Shown here in pieces: positions 1 through 8,319 of a stretch of DNA of 64,000 bases. The translations under genes were made by a program, and so were the position numbers. Positions within the stretch are counted from its first letter, which is position 1; each line of letters begins with the position of its first letter. The DNA is from Stenotrophomonas sp. UBA2629 (GTDB lineage: Bacteria; Pseudomonadota; Gammaproteobacteria; Xanthomonadales; Xanthomonadaceae): assembly GCA_002359895.1 (NCBI GenBank), contig DEOB01000010.1, forward strand, positions 349,746 to 413,745, written 5' to 3'. The notes under the pieces are model-generated. The model saw only the letters and a list, made by a program, of their open reading frames with translations. It had not been told where the DNA came from and did not search any database.

Positions 1-1110
1 GTGCTGGCCGGCAGCTGCGGGGTTGGGATCGGTGCCGGAGCAGGATGCTCCGTGCACTTGGGTTACTGCGGAAAGCGGTGCGCCGGGGGCGTTTTCCCTG
101 CGTCCCAGATACCAACTGGCGGCGCCGATGACGCCCAGTTGCCCGTGCTCTACCAGCTTCACGGGAATGCGTTGCAACGCCTTGGTCATGGGCCCCTTGT
201 TGAGGAAGCGTTCGACGAAGGTGCTGTTCAAAAGGAATTGGCTGATCTTGGGCAGGATGCCGCCGGCCAGATAAATGCCGCCCTGCGCGCCATAGAGCAG
301 GGCCATGTCACCGATGGTGGAGCCGAGGATTCCGCAGAACAGTTGCAGGGCTTCCACGGCCAGCGGATCGCTGCCATTGCATGCGGCGGCGCTGACGGCA
401 TCCGGCATTGCGTGCGTGGGCGCGACGCCGCGCACCGCACACAGTGCGTTGTACAGATTGAGCAGGCCGGGGCCGGACAGCGCGTGTTCGATGGAGACAT
501 GGCTGCGCTCGCGCAGCATGTGCTGCAGCACTGCCAGCTCCAGTGCGGTGGTAGCGGCCAGTGAGGCCTGGCCGGCTTCGGTGGCCAGCACCACGGAGCG
601 GTTGCCGACCGGAATCCACACCGCTGCGCCCAAACCGGTGCCGGGGCCGATAATCAACGTCGGCCCGCGCGGCGCCTCGGCCGGGCCGGTCAGCTGCAGC
701 ACCTGGCTGGCACCGATATGGGCGGCGGCATGGGCAACGGCTTCAAAGTCATTGACCAGATGCACCGCGTCATAGCCCAGGTCCTGGCGGATGCGGTTGG
801 ACGACAAGGACCACGGAAGGTTGGCGCTGATCACCGTGCCATCGGGCAGGGCATAGCCGGCACTGGCGATGACGCAGGTGGACAGGGTGGAGTGGTTGAC
901 CGGGAACTCGGCCAGGATCGCGCTGAGGCTGGGGTAGTCGGCACAGCGGTACTGGCGGTAGGTCAGCATGTTCAGCGGCGCGCCGAGGTCTTTGCCCGGT
1001 TGCAGCAGGCCAACGCGCACATGGGTTCCGCCCACATCGGCGGCCAGCAAGGCAGTCGAGGCGGAGGTGGTCAGCTTGGACGAAATGTTCAACCTGGCAA
1101 CCACTGGCAT
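1..1110 (-). CDS. nagK-I: Glucokinase-family GlcNAc/glucose kinase NagK-I (3' end outside window)
   Basis: This ROK-unlike, Glk-type sugar kinase is paralogous to the gene at 6918-7952. The start ATG at 1110 precedes a conserved ADVGGTHVRVGL phosphate-binding loop near residue 27, then LVNDFEA with the catalytic Asp, and GPGTGLG. The role inferred from the locus is cytoplasmic phosphorylation of GlcNAc or glucose imported by NagP. No in-frame stop occurs down to base 1, so the 3' end is off-window. After the shared WYL near base 105 the C-terminal tail no longer matches the paralogue and extends at least 35 residues. A NagR-like operator lies about 60 bases upstream of the start. It could be annotated simply as glk; substrate preference cannot be read from sequence. 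Confidence 0.85.
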   Translation of the reverse strand, partial: MPVVARLNISSKLTTSASTALLAADVGGTHVRVGLLQPGKDLGAPLNMLTYRQYRCADYPSLSAILAEFPVNHSTLSTCVIASAGYALPDGTVISANLPWSLSSNRIRQDLGYDAVHLVNDFEAVAHAAAHIGASQVLQLTGPAEAPRGPTLIIGPGTGLGAAVWIPVGNRSVVLATEAGQASLAATTALELAVLQHMLRERSHVSIEHALSGPGLLNLYNALCAVRGVAPTHAMPDAVSAAACNGSDPLAVEALQLFCGILGSTIGDMALLYGAQGGIYLAGGILPKISQFLLNSTFVERFLNKGPMTKALQRIPVKLVEHGQLGVIGAASWYLGRRENAPGAPLSAVTQVHGASCSGTDPNPAAAGQH

Positions 1111-1169
1111 CCCTTGGGAGTTCGCGGCACCTGTGCTGGTGTCGCGGTATCGGGAGTGTCATGGCTACG

Positions 1170-1183
1170 TGACAACGATGTCA
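1170..1183. promoter_or_regulatory. Probable NagR operator upstream of nagK-I
   Basis: The 14-base near-palindrome TGACAACGATGTCA is identical to the site at 8020-8033 and resembles the one before nagP. It fits the published Xanthomonas NagR box core (TGACA-N4-TGTCA). It lies upstream of nagK-I, where a LacI-type repressor would block transcription. Confidence 0.75.
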
Positions 1184-1548
1184 AGCTGCTATGCAAAAAA
1201 TTTTCAAGGCCGAGGGGGCGCTCTGCTCGCTTCTATGTGGGTGATTTTCATTGAGATTTTTATTTCATATGAAATTGCAGGCCCCCTCACTGCGCCTTTG
1301 GGAGGAATCTCATGGGTGTCGTGAAAATTTTGGCAGGTCAAAAGGTCAGCGCAGCGCAATGGGCAGCAGGGCTTTAGGGTGGGGCGGATCGCGCAGCTAT
1401 GCGGGTCGTCCAGGCAGGCAACCGTAGCCGATTCCGCTCGCCTGCCTCGCAGCGTTCTGGTCGTGCGGGGTTTGCCATGTCGGCTGCATGAAGGATGCGT
1501 TTGAGCGTGTGCGGGGGTCAGCGGCAAGCTTTCGCGCGCTGCATAACG
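1184..1548. other. Intergenic region between nagK-I and the hexosaminidase gene
   Basis: No convincing gene is seen; the open frames here lack family resemblance and good ribosome sites. It contains an A+T-rich patch with a perfect 14-base palindrome, ATTTCATATGAAAT, at 1262-1275. That could be a regulator site or promoter element for nagK-I. Confidence 0.5.
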
Positions 1549-1578
1549 CAGAAGGCCACCGCGAGTGGTGGCCTTCTG
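1549..1578 (-). terminator. Hairpin terminator after the hexosaminidase gene
   Basis: A perfect 12-bp inverted repeat (CAGAAGGCCACC / GGTGGCCTTCTG, loop GCGAGT) lies 20 bases past the hexosaminidase stop. The T-run after it is poor (TGCGTTATG), so termination may be inefficient. Confidence 0.6.
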
Positions 1579-1598
1579 GGGAGATCACGCCCTGCTGC

Positions 1599-3908
1599 TT
1601 ACTTGCCGGGTTCGAGCTTGATCCAGTCCAGCGTCCACATGTTTGGACGCGTGTCACCGGTGAAACGCACGCACAGGTCACCGCGTGTTGGCGGTGCGGT
1701 GAGTGCCGTTTCCAGCTCCAGGAACCCATCGGCATCCGGGTTGGCCGGCAGCGGTACCGAGGCCAGCGGCTTGCCTTCGCAGTTGTTGCCCAGGATTTCC
1801 ATTTCGCCATGCTTGCTGCGGGCAGGTGCGAACTTGCGTGCCGGCTCATCGTGCGCCAGCTGGAAGTTGTACGGAATGCGGCCCGCACGCACCTTCACTT
1901 TGCTGATGCCGGCCAGGCTCACGTCAGACCACAACCAGCACGGGTTGAAGATGTTGACGTTGAACACCGCGCGCTCACCCTCAACCGGGCCGTCGTCTTC
2001 CAAGCGCAGCAGCAGCTTGCCGCCATTCGGGCACAGAACCAGCTGCGTGTCATCGCGAATCAGCAACGATTCCGGAGTAAAGGCATACGCACGCGTAGCG
2101 GCGAGCGGCTTGCCTTCAAAGAAGGCGGCGGCACGCACTTCACCCGGTACCTTCAGCTGCAGCGGCTGGGTGTACAGCGGCGCGCTGGCGGTGACATCGC
2201 TGCCATCCAGCGTGTAATGCACCGGGTAGCCGAGCGGATTGACCAGCGTGATATCAGCGGTGCCGGTGACATGGTCGCCCTTGTCGATCATGTCCACCTG
2301 GAACGGCGTTTGCGCGTAGCGGATGCCCATGGCTTGGTAGCGCTGCAGCTGGCGCGGCAGGCGTTGCAGGAAATTGCTGAAGTTGCGCTTGTCCTGTGGG
2401 CTCCAGCCGGTTTCGGCCACGGCTGCCAGGCGCGGGAACAGGTTGTGTTCCAAACGCACATCACTGCGCGTGTGCTCGTTGAACATGTTGGCCTGCAGGC
2501 CAAGGATGTGCGAGCGCTTGTCAGCGGCAAGTTCGGTCGGCACCGGTTCGAACTCATAGGCCTTCTGCAGCGAGATGGTGGTCGGGCGGCCCGGCACTTC
2601 GTAGGGCGACTCGGTCTGCAGGTAATCCATGTACATGTGCGTGACCGGCGACATCACCACGTCGTGGCCTTCGCTGGCGGCTTTCAGGCCACCTTCGGTA
2701 CCGCGCCACGACATTACGGTGGCTTCCGGCGGCAAACCGCCTTCGAGAATTTCATCCCAGCCGATCAGGCGCCTGTCGTGCTGCTCCAGGAATTTCTCCA
2801 GACGCTTGATCATGTGGCTCTGCATTTCCATCTCGTCCTTCAGGCCGAGTTCGCGCATGTGCGCCTGCACGCGCTTGGAGGCAATCCACTGGTCTTTCAC
2901 GGCTTCGTCGCCGCCTACATGCACGTACTTGGCCGGGAACATGTCGATGACTTCCTCAAGCACATTCTCGAGGAACTTCAGGGTGCTTTCTTCGGTGTTG
3001 AACAGGTTCGGCAACACGCCCCATTCGCTGGAAGTGGTCAGCTTCTTGTCGGTGGTGCCCAGTTCTGGATACGCGGCGATGGCCGCAGTGGCGTGGCCCG
3101 GGACATCGATTTCAGGGATCACCTGGATATGCAGCCGCGCGGCATAGGCGATGACTTCGCGGATCTGGTCCTGCGTGTAGTAGCCGCAGTAGGTACGCGG
3201 CTGGCCGGTGTCGGCGTTGATGCCAGCATCGCCCAGCGGAACACGGCAGCTGCCTACCTCGGTGAGCTTGGGGTAGCGCTTGATCTCCATGCGCCAGCCC
3301 TGGTCGTCGGTCAGGTGCCAATGGAAGGTGTTGAGTTTGTGCTGCGCCATCGCATCGAGAATCTTCTTGATCTCATCGAGGCTTTGGAAGTGGCGCGCCG
3401 AGTCGAGCATGAAGCCACGCCACGGAAAGCGCGGGGTGTCCTTGATGGTGGCCGCCGCAACGTGGCCGGCGTTGTCGCCGGTGAGCAGCTGCATTGCGGT
3501 GGCGGCACCGTAGAACAAGCCCACATCGTCACCGGCGCTGACCTCGATGCCGGTGTTGGAGACCTTCAGTTCATAGCCTTCCGCCGTGTTGGTTGCAGAA
3601 GGATCAAGGCGGAAACGGATCTTCGCCTTGCTGGCGTCATCGGCCACCGCAAGCGTCGGGCCACCGTTGCGCGCCAACATCTGCACGAACTGGGCAGCGA
3701 CGCGGCGCCCGGCCTCATCATTGCTGCCGACAAGGTCCGAGCCCTTCAGTACGAAGTCCTTTCCGGTCGATGCCTGGTAGTTGGCAGGCAGGGGCACCAG
3801 CGATGGCGCGGCAGCACTGTCGGCCGCATGCGCCTGCAGGGCGGAAACGCCAAGCAGCACGCAGCTGCTGAGCCAAGGCGCGCGGTTGCGCGTGAGGGAC
3901 TTCGTCAT
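1599..3908 (-). CDS. nahA: Secreted GH20 beta-N-acetylhexosaminidase
   Basis: This 769-residue glycoside hydrolase family 20 enzyme would release terminal GlcNAc from chitooligosaccharides or N-glycans. The chosen ATG at 3908 has an AGGAG site just upstream and opens a signal peptide (MTKSLTRNRAPW... to QAHAA); the frame is open further upstream but that stretch is a repeat. It shows an N-terminal GH20b-type domain, then the TIM barrel with HWHLTDDQGWRMEI and HVGGDEAVKDQW near residue 329, whose Asp-Glu pair is the family's catalytic dyad. A C-terminal beta-rich stretch of about 250 residues is of less certain role. It probably belongs to the NagR regulon as the third gene after NagK-II and the receptor, although a strong terminator lies between. 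Confidence 0.93.
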   Translation of the reverse strand: MTKSLTRNRAPWLSSCVLLGVSALQAHAADSAAAPSLVPLPANYQASTGKDFVLKGSDLVGSNDEAGRRVAAQFVQMLARNGGPTLAVADDASKAKIRFRLDPSATNTAEGYELKVSNTGIEVSAGDDVGLFYGAATAMQLLTGDNAGHVAAATIKDTPRFPWRGFMLDSARHFQSLDEIKKILDAMAQHKLNTFHWHLTDDQGWRMEIKRYPKLTEVGSCRVPLGDAGINADTGQPRTYCGYYTQDQIREVIAYAARLHIQVIPEIDVPGHATAAIAAYPELGTTDKKLTTSSEWGVLPNLFNTEESTLKFLENVLEEVIDMFPAKYVHVGGDEAVKDQWIASKRVQAHMRELGLKDEMEMQSHMIKRLEKFLEQHDRRLIGWDEILEGGLPPEATVMSWRGTEGGLKAASEGHDVVMSPVTHMYMDYLQTESPYEVPGRPTTISLQKAYEFEPVPTELAADKRSHILGLQANMFNEHTRSDVRLEHNLFPRLAAVAETGWSPQDKRNFSNFLQRLPRQLQRYQAMGIRYAQTPFQVDMIDKGDHVTGTADITLVNPLGYPVHYTLDGSDVTASAPLYTQPLQLKVPGEVRAAAFFEGKPLAATRAYAFTPESLLIRDDTQLVLCPNGGKLLLRLEDDGPVEGERAVFNVNIFNPCWLWSDVSLAGISKVKVRAGRIPYNFQLAHDEPARKFAPARSKHGEMEILGNNCEGKPLASVPLPANPDADGFLELETALTAPPTRGDLCVRFTGDTRPNMWTLDWIKLEPGK

Positions 3909-3967
3909 GGGCGGAGCTCCTGTTCTGTTCATTGGAGGTACGGTGAAAGCGTGTGCAGGGCCTGATG

Positions 3968-4090
3968 GTAGTGCCGAGACGTGCTCGGCAGTCAGGCGTA
4001 ACGTCTTATTGCCTGGAGCGGTGCCGGGTGGGGCTCGGCGGGTTGCCAGCTTGCATTGGCGGGCAGAGGCCGAGCAAGGCTCGGCACTAC
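3968..4090. repeat. SMAG-like (GTAG) inverted repeat pair
   Basis: Two GTAG-type units in opposite orientation: GTAGTGCCGAG with a CTCGGC stem at 3968-3990, and GCCGAGCAAGGCTCGGCACTAC at its far end (4069-4090). This is the extragenic palindrome class typical of Stenotrophomonas. It fills the gap between the receptor and hexosaminidase genes. Confidence 0.75.
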
Positions 4091-4125
4091 AAAAAAAAAC
4101 CGGGCCCGGAATGATCCAGGCCCGG
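4091..4125 (-). terminator. Rho-independent terminator after the GlcNAc TonB-dependent receptor
   Basis: Read on the minus strand, a CCGGGCC / GGCCCGG stem is followed by nine T residues, about 40 bases past the receptor stop. It would largely separate the receptor from the hexosaminidase transcript. Confidence 0.85.
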
Positions 4126-4164
4126 CGGGTCACACTAACCGGCGATGGTGCGTGCCGGGATGGA

Positions 4165-6828
4165 TCAGAACTTGAAGCGGGCGTTCAAATAGTACTGGCG
4201 CCCGTTGCTGTAGAACGCAGACGGAATGTTCGAGGTCTGGTAGTACTTGTAAGTCGGGTCGTTAAGGTTCAGAGCATCCAGGCTGAAACTCAGCCAATCG
4301 GTGGCCTTGTAGCTGACCGAGGCCGACAGGGTGCCGAAGGCGTCCTGGTAGTACGGATCCGCACCCTTCGGGCCGATCAGGAAGTCGGAACGGTAGGTGT
4401 AGCCCACGCGGGCGCCGAAGACATCGTTCTCGAACCAGACGCCGATGTTGTAGGTGTCCTTCGAGTTGCCGATCAGGTTGTGGGTACCATCGCTCCACTG
4501 CCTGGAAGAGCTGCCGTCGGAGTAGGTGTAGTTGGCATCAATACCGAAGTTGTCGCCGATCGGCTGCTGATAGGCCACTTCATAGCCACGTACCTGAGCG
4601 TCTGCGTTGAGCGGCATCGCGATCAGATAATTTTCCATCTGATTGGTCAACTCGCTGAACAGCATGCGGTTCTCGCTGCCGAAGGACACATAGTCCTTCA
4701 TGTTCATCGAGAATGCGCCTACTGACAGCAGGCCGCGCGGCATGAAGTACCACTCCACGTTGACATCGAAGTTGGTCGACAGCGTCGGCTTCAGGTTGGG
4801 GTTGCCGCCGGCGCCGGTGCGGCTGGCGTCCGAACCACTGGCTGCACTACCCAAGGCAGAGTAATCGGGAAGGGTCTGGGTCTGCGACGCGGCAAAGCGC
4901 AGCACCAGGTCGTCAGCCAGGTCGAACTTGAAGTTGGCGCTGGGCAGCACGCGGCTGTGCTTGTTGTTGTACTTGACCAGGTTCCAGCTGCCGAACAGGC
5001 TGCTCACGTCCGGATTGACGGTTGCGGTCTGGTAGCTGTTGATGTCTTGATCGATGCTGACATAGCGCAGGCCGAAGTTACCGCTCCAGGCGTCGCCGGA
5101 GAAGTTGGCCTGCAGATAACCAGCCAAGTTCTTCTCGGCCACCTTCCACTCGGCGCCGTAGTTGTGGCGACCGGTCGGGCCGTCATTGTTCGACAGCCAG
5201 GTGGAGTTGTTGATGACTGCGTCCTTCAGCGTGGCGAAGGAGTAGTACCACAGGTCGCGCGGGAACTTGCCACCGATCGAGCTGGCAAAGCCGCTGGGGA
5301 AGTTGGCGACCGGCGAGCCCTCCAGCGCGCCCCAGATGTCGCCCGGAGAAGCGCCTTCCGGCGAGGTGGCTTCACGGGAGTGCTTGGCGTAGCGCAGGCC
5401 GAAGTCCAAGCTGTTGAGCAGGCCGCCGTTGTTGAAGTACTGGGTGAAGTCAGTGGTGAACCACTTTTCCTTGTCGACGGCCTTCACCTGCTGGTTGCCC
5501 CAGGTGCCGAAGCCATTGACGCCGGTCGGGCTGATGTCGCCGCCGACATTCCAGTCCATCGGTGAGCCAGCGCCTCGCGAGCTCCAGCTTGCGCCGCCGC
5601 CGGTGGCCAGACTCACTTCGGCGATGAACTGACGCGGCGTGTTGCCAACACCCTTGGTGTTACCGGCCTGGAACTTGGCGGTCAGGTTGTCGTTGATCTG
5701 CCAGTCCGCATCCAAGGTGACGTACTGGGTCTTGGCGGTGGACTCACGGGCGATCATGTCGTAGACCGCGTAGTTGGTGCCCGGCTTGCCAGCATAGACA
5801 GCATCGGTCAGCACGCCATCTTTGATGGTGTAGCTGGTCGGAACTTCCATGCTGGCGAACGGTGCACCGCTGAACAGCGGGCCCATCATGAAGTTGCGGT
5901 TGTAGTTGTTGGCGTCGAGCTTGGAAGAAAAGCCTTCCACGCCGATGGTGAAGTTGTCGGCCGGCTTGAACTGCACTGCCAACAGACCTCCCTTGCGCTC
6001 GCGGGTCTGTTCGAACAGGGTCGAACCCACCAGAATCGGGGCCAATACTCCTGCCAGGTTCGGATCGGCCAGGGCGGCGTCGGAGTCGGCGGCAATGCGG
6101 CCAAAGCCCGACGGCATTTCCTGCGCTTCACGGCGCAGTTCGCGCTTCTGGCTGAATGCCTGCACCATCACGCCGAAGTTGCCCGCGTCGTTCTTGTAGT
6201 TGAACAGGCCCGACAGCTGCGGATCGTTGGACTTGGCCTGGTCTGAACGTACCATGCCGATCGATGCTTCAGCGGTGATCTGGTTGGCGAATTCCAACGG
6301 CTTGCGGGTGATGATATTGATCGAGCCAGTGGTGCCGCCGTCCTGCAGTTTGGCCTGCGAGGACTTGTAGACTTCCACCGAGCGGACCAACTCTGACGGC
6401 AGCAGCGAATAGCTAACGCTACGACCAACATTGTTGCCCTGACTGAGCACGAACCAATCGGCCGAGCCGACGGTGTGGCCGTTGATCAGGGTCTGGGTGA
6501 GGCTGTTGCTTGTGCCACGCAGGCTGACGCGGTCGGCTTCGTCGAAACCGCCTTCATCGGCCGAGGACGAACTGATGTTCACGCCTGGCAGGCGCTGCAG
6601 GGTGTCGGCCACGTTGTGCGCCGGCAGCTTGCCGACATCCTCAGCGGTTACCACTTCCACGCGCGCGTTCGCCTCGCGCTTGGTGTCCAGCGATTTTTCC
6701 ATCGAGCCACGGATACCCGTGACGGTCACGGTATCCAGGTCGGTGGCATTCTGGGGCACTTCCTGCGCGTGGGCACTGAAAGCAAGGCAGCTGACGATCG
6801 CTGCAGAAAGCAGGGTCTTGCGATGCAT
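4165..6828 (-). CDS. TonB-dependent receptor of the GlcNAc locus
   Basis: This 887-residue outer-membrane transporter probably imports GlcNAc or chitooligosaccharides, like the Nix receptors of Xanthomonas. The ATG at 6828 follows GGAGAGAC and starts a signal peptide ending ...FSAHAQ; the longer open frame upstream is discarded. The TonB box region (DTVTVTGIRGSMEKSL) is followed by a plug domain (LPAHNVADTLQRLPGVNI) and a long beta-barrel ending in the typical aromatic KF terminus. It lies 89 bases downstream of nagK-II on the same strand with no separate NagR-like box, so it probably shares that promoter. The substrate is inferred from context only. Confidence 0.93.
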   Translation of the reverse strand: MHRKTLLSAAIVSCLAFSAHAQEVPQNATDLDTVTVTGIRGSMEKSLDTKREANARVEVVTAEDVGKLPAHNVADTLQRLPGVNISSSSADEGGFDEADRVSLRGTSNSLTQTLINGHTVGSADWFVLSQGNNVGRSVSYSLLPSELVRSVEVYKSSQAKLQDGGTTGSINIITRKPLEFANQITAEASIGMVRSDQAKSNDPQLSGLFNYKNDAGNFGVMVQAFSQKRELRREAQEMPSGFGRIAADSDAALADPNLAGVLAPILVGSTLFEQTRERKGGLLAVQFKPADNFTIGVEGFSSKLDANNYNRNFMMGPLFSGAPFASMEVPTSYTIKDGVLTDAVYAGKPGTNYAVYDMIARESTAKTQYVTLDADWQINDNLTAKFQAGNTKGVGNTPRQFIAEVSLATGGGASWSSRGAGSPMDWNVGGDISPTGVNGFGTWGNQQVKAVDKEKWFTTDFTQYFNNGGLLNSLDFGLRYAKHSREATSPEGASPGDIWGALEGSPVANFPSGFASSIGGKFPRDLWYYSFATLKDAVINNSTWLSNNDGPTGRHNYGAEWKVAEKNLAGYLQANFSGDAWSGNFGLRYVSIDQDINSYQTATVNPDVSSLFGSWNLVKYNNKHSRVLPSANFKFDLADDLVLRFAASQTQTLPDYSALGSAASGSDASRTGAGGNPNLKPTLSTNFDVNVEWYFMPRGLLSVGAFSMNMKDYVSFGSENRMLFSELTNQMENYLIAMPLNADAQVRGYEVAYQQPIGDNFGIDANYTYSDGSSSRQWSDGTHNLIGNSKDTYNIGVWFENDVFGARVGYTYRSDFLIGPKGADPYYQDAFGTLSASVSYKATDWLSFSLDALNLNDPTYKYYQTSNIPSAFYSNGRQYYLNARFKF

Positions 6829-6917
6829 GTTGTCTCTCCTCAACATCGGGTTGGATGGCACGGGTGTGCCGCGGTATTCGTGTCGCTTTACTGCGGTACT
6901 GCTGGTGGATCTGTTGC

Positions 6918-7952
6918 TTATGCTGCGAAGGCTTCTGTTGCCTTCTTTTCCAGATACCAACTGGCGGCGCCGATGACGCCCAGTTGCCCGTGCTCTACCA
7001 GCTTCACGGGAATGCTTTGCAACGCCTTGGTCATCGGCCCCTTGTTGAGGAAGCGTTCGACGAAGGTGCTGTTCAAAAGGAATTGGCTGATCTTGGGCAG
7101 GATGCCGCCAGCCAGATAGATGCCGCCCTGCACGCCATACAGCAGGGCCATGTCGCCGATGGCCGAGCCGAGGATTCCGCAGAACAGCTGCAGGGTTTCC
7201 ACGGCCAGCGGGTCGCTGCCATCACAGGCGGCGGCACTCACTGCATCGGGTGTTACGTGTGTGGGCGCGACGCCGCGCACTGCACACAGTGCGTTGTACA
7301 GATTGAGCAGGCCGGGGCCGGACAGCGCATGTTCGATGGAGACGTGGCTGTGTTCGCGCAGCATCTCCTGCAGCACGGCCAGTTCCAGTTCGGTGGTGGC
7401 GGCAAGCGAAGCCTGGCCGGCTTCGGTGGCCAGCACCACGGAACGGTTGCCGAGCGGAATCCACACCGCCGCGCCCAAACCGGTGCCGGGGCCGATGACC
7501 AACGTCGGCCCGCGCGGCGCTTCGGCCGGGCCGGTCAGCTGCAGCACTTGGCTGGCGCTGACGTGGGCGGCGGCGTGGGCAACGGCTTCAAAGTCGTTCA
7601 CCAGATGCACGGACTCGAAACCCAGGTCCTGGCGGATGTGGTTGGACGACAGTGGCCAGGGCAGGTTGGCAGTGATCACCGTGCCATCGGGCAGGGCATA
7701 GCCGGCGGTGGCGATGATGCAGTCACTGACAGCCTGGGTATGGCTGGTGAAGTCACTCAGGATCGCGCTGAGGCTGGGGTAATCGGCGCAGCGGTACTTG
7801 CGGTAGGACAGCACATCTATGGCATGCCCTTCAGTCGTACCCGGCTGGATCAAACCAACACGGACGTGGGTGCCGCCGACATCAGCGGCAAAGAACGGCC
7901 GCGCGGCGTAGTCGTGACGAGGGCTCTGCAGGGGGGGGACGACAGCTGTCAC
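6918..7952 (-). CDS. nagK-II: Glucokinase-family GlcNAc/glucose kinase NagK-II
   Basis: A 344-residue Glk-type kinase with an ADVGGTHVRVGL loop (from residue 23), catalytic Asp in LVNDFEA (about 120) and GPGTGLG (154-160). It is the intact paralogue of the gene at the left edge; the 3' thirds of the two genes are almost identical in DNA while the N-termini differ. It heads the minus-strand arm of the GlcNAc locus, with a NagR-like operator 68 bases upstream of the start. The inferred reaction is ATP-dependent phosphorylation of GlcNAc (or glucose) in the cytoplasm. Confidence 0.9.
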   Translation of the reverse strand: MTAVVPPLQSPRHDYAARPFFAADVGGTHVRVGLIQPGTTEGHAIDVLSYRKYRCADYPSLSAILSDFTSHTQAVSDCIIATAGYALPDGTVITANLPWPLSSNHIRQDLGFESVHLVNDFEAVAHAAAHVSASQVLQLTGPAEAPRGPTLVIGPGTGLGAAVWIPLGNRSVVLATEAGQASLAATTELELAVLQEMLREHSHVSIEHALSGPGLLNLYNALCAVRGVAPTHVTPDAVSAAACDGSDPLAVETLQLFCGILGSAIGDMALLYGVQGGIYLAGGILPKISQFLLNSTFVERFLNKGPMTKALQSIPVKLVEHGQLGVIGAASWYLEKKATEAFAA

Positions 7953-8019
7953 TCGATTTCCCTATGGCGATGGCCAGCGCCCGACAGGACGCCATTGGGG
8001 GGCGAGTCTGTAACTCCTC

Positions 8020-8033
8020 TGACAACGATGTCA
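8020..8033. promoter_or_regulatory. Probable NagR operator upstream of nagK-II
   Basis: TGACAACGATGTCA, identical base for base to the site before nagK-I, placed upstream of the nagK-II/receptor arm. Confidence 0.75.
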
Positions 8034-8219
8034 ACGAATAATTGAAAGTTTCGTTGCTGCACTGCAACGCTTCTGCGCAAACCATGCAGTGGACATATTT
8101 GTTACATCCGATAAGGTCATCTACGTTGAATCAAGGGTTTTCAGGGCAAAACCCTGTGTGGCTCGGCCTCAGGCGCGTTTGAGGCGATGGTGCGGCGTTC
8201 TGCTGGCTCGTGCGTGTTG

Positions 8220-8265
8220 TTGACAAACCCGCCGGCAGCAAACAATAAATGTGACAACGTTGTTC
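8220..8265 (+). promoter_or_regulatory. nagP promoter with overlapping NagR-like operator
   Basis: A perfect -35 TTGACA at 8220-8225 is followed after 18 bases by AATAAA (8244-8249, 4 of 6 to consensus). The operator TGACAACGTTGTTC (8252-8265; its core ACAACGTTGT is a perfect palindrome) covers the expected transcription start, ideal for repression. Confidence 0.65.
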
Positions 8266-8319
8266 CCACACGATCACTGACGGCCTGTTCCGTTTCCCGC
8301 ATTTGCAGGAGCCTTACCC

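Larger units (their letters stand above)
7953..8319. promoter_or_regulatory. Divergent control region between nagK-II and nagP
   Basis: The 367-base region carries two NagR-like operators (8020-8033 and 8252-8265), a perfect 8-bp hairpin AGGGTTTT/AAAACCCT at 8134-8155 and a sigma70-like promoter for nagP. No gene is seen here. Confidence 0.7.

Noticed and set aside
1488..3965. An 825-codon open frame on the plus strand opposite the hexosaminidase gene
   Set aside because: It is the antisense shadow of a G+C-rich gene; translation shows no family and no ribosome site, while the minus strand carries a full GH20 enzyme.
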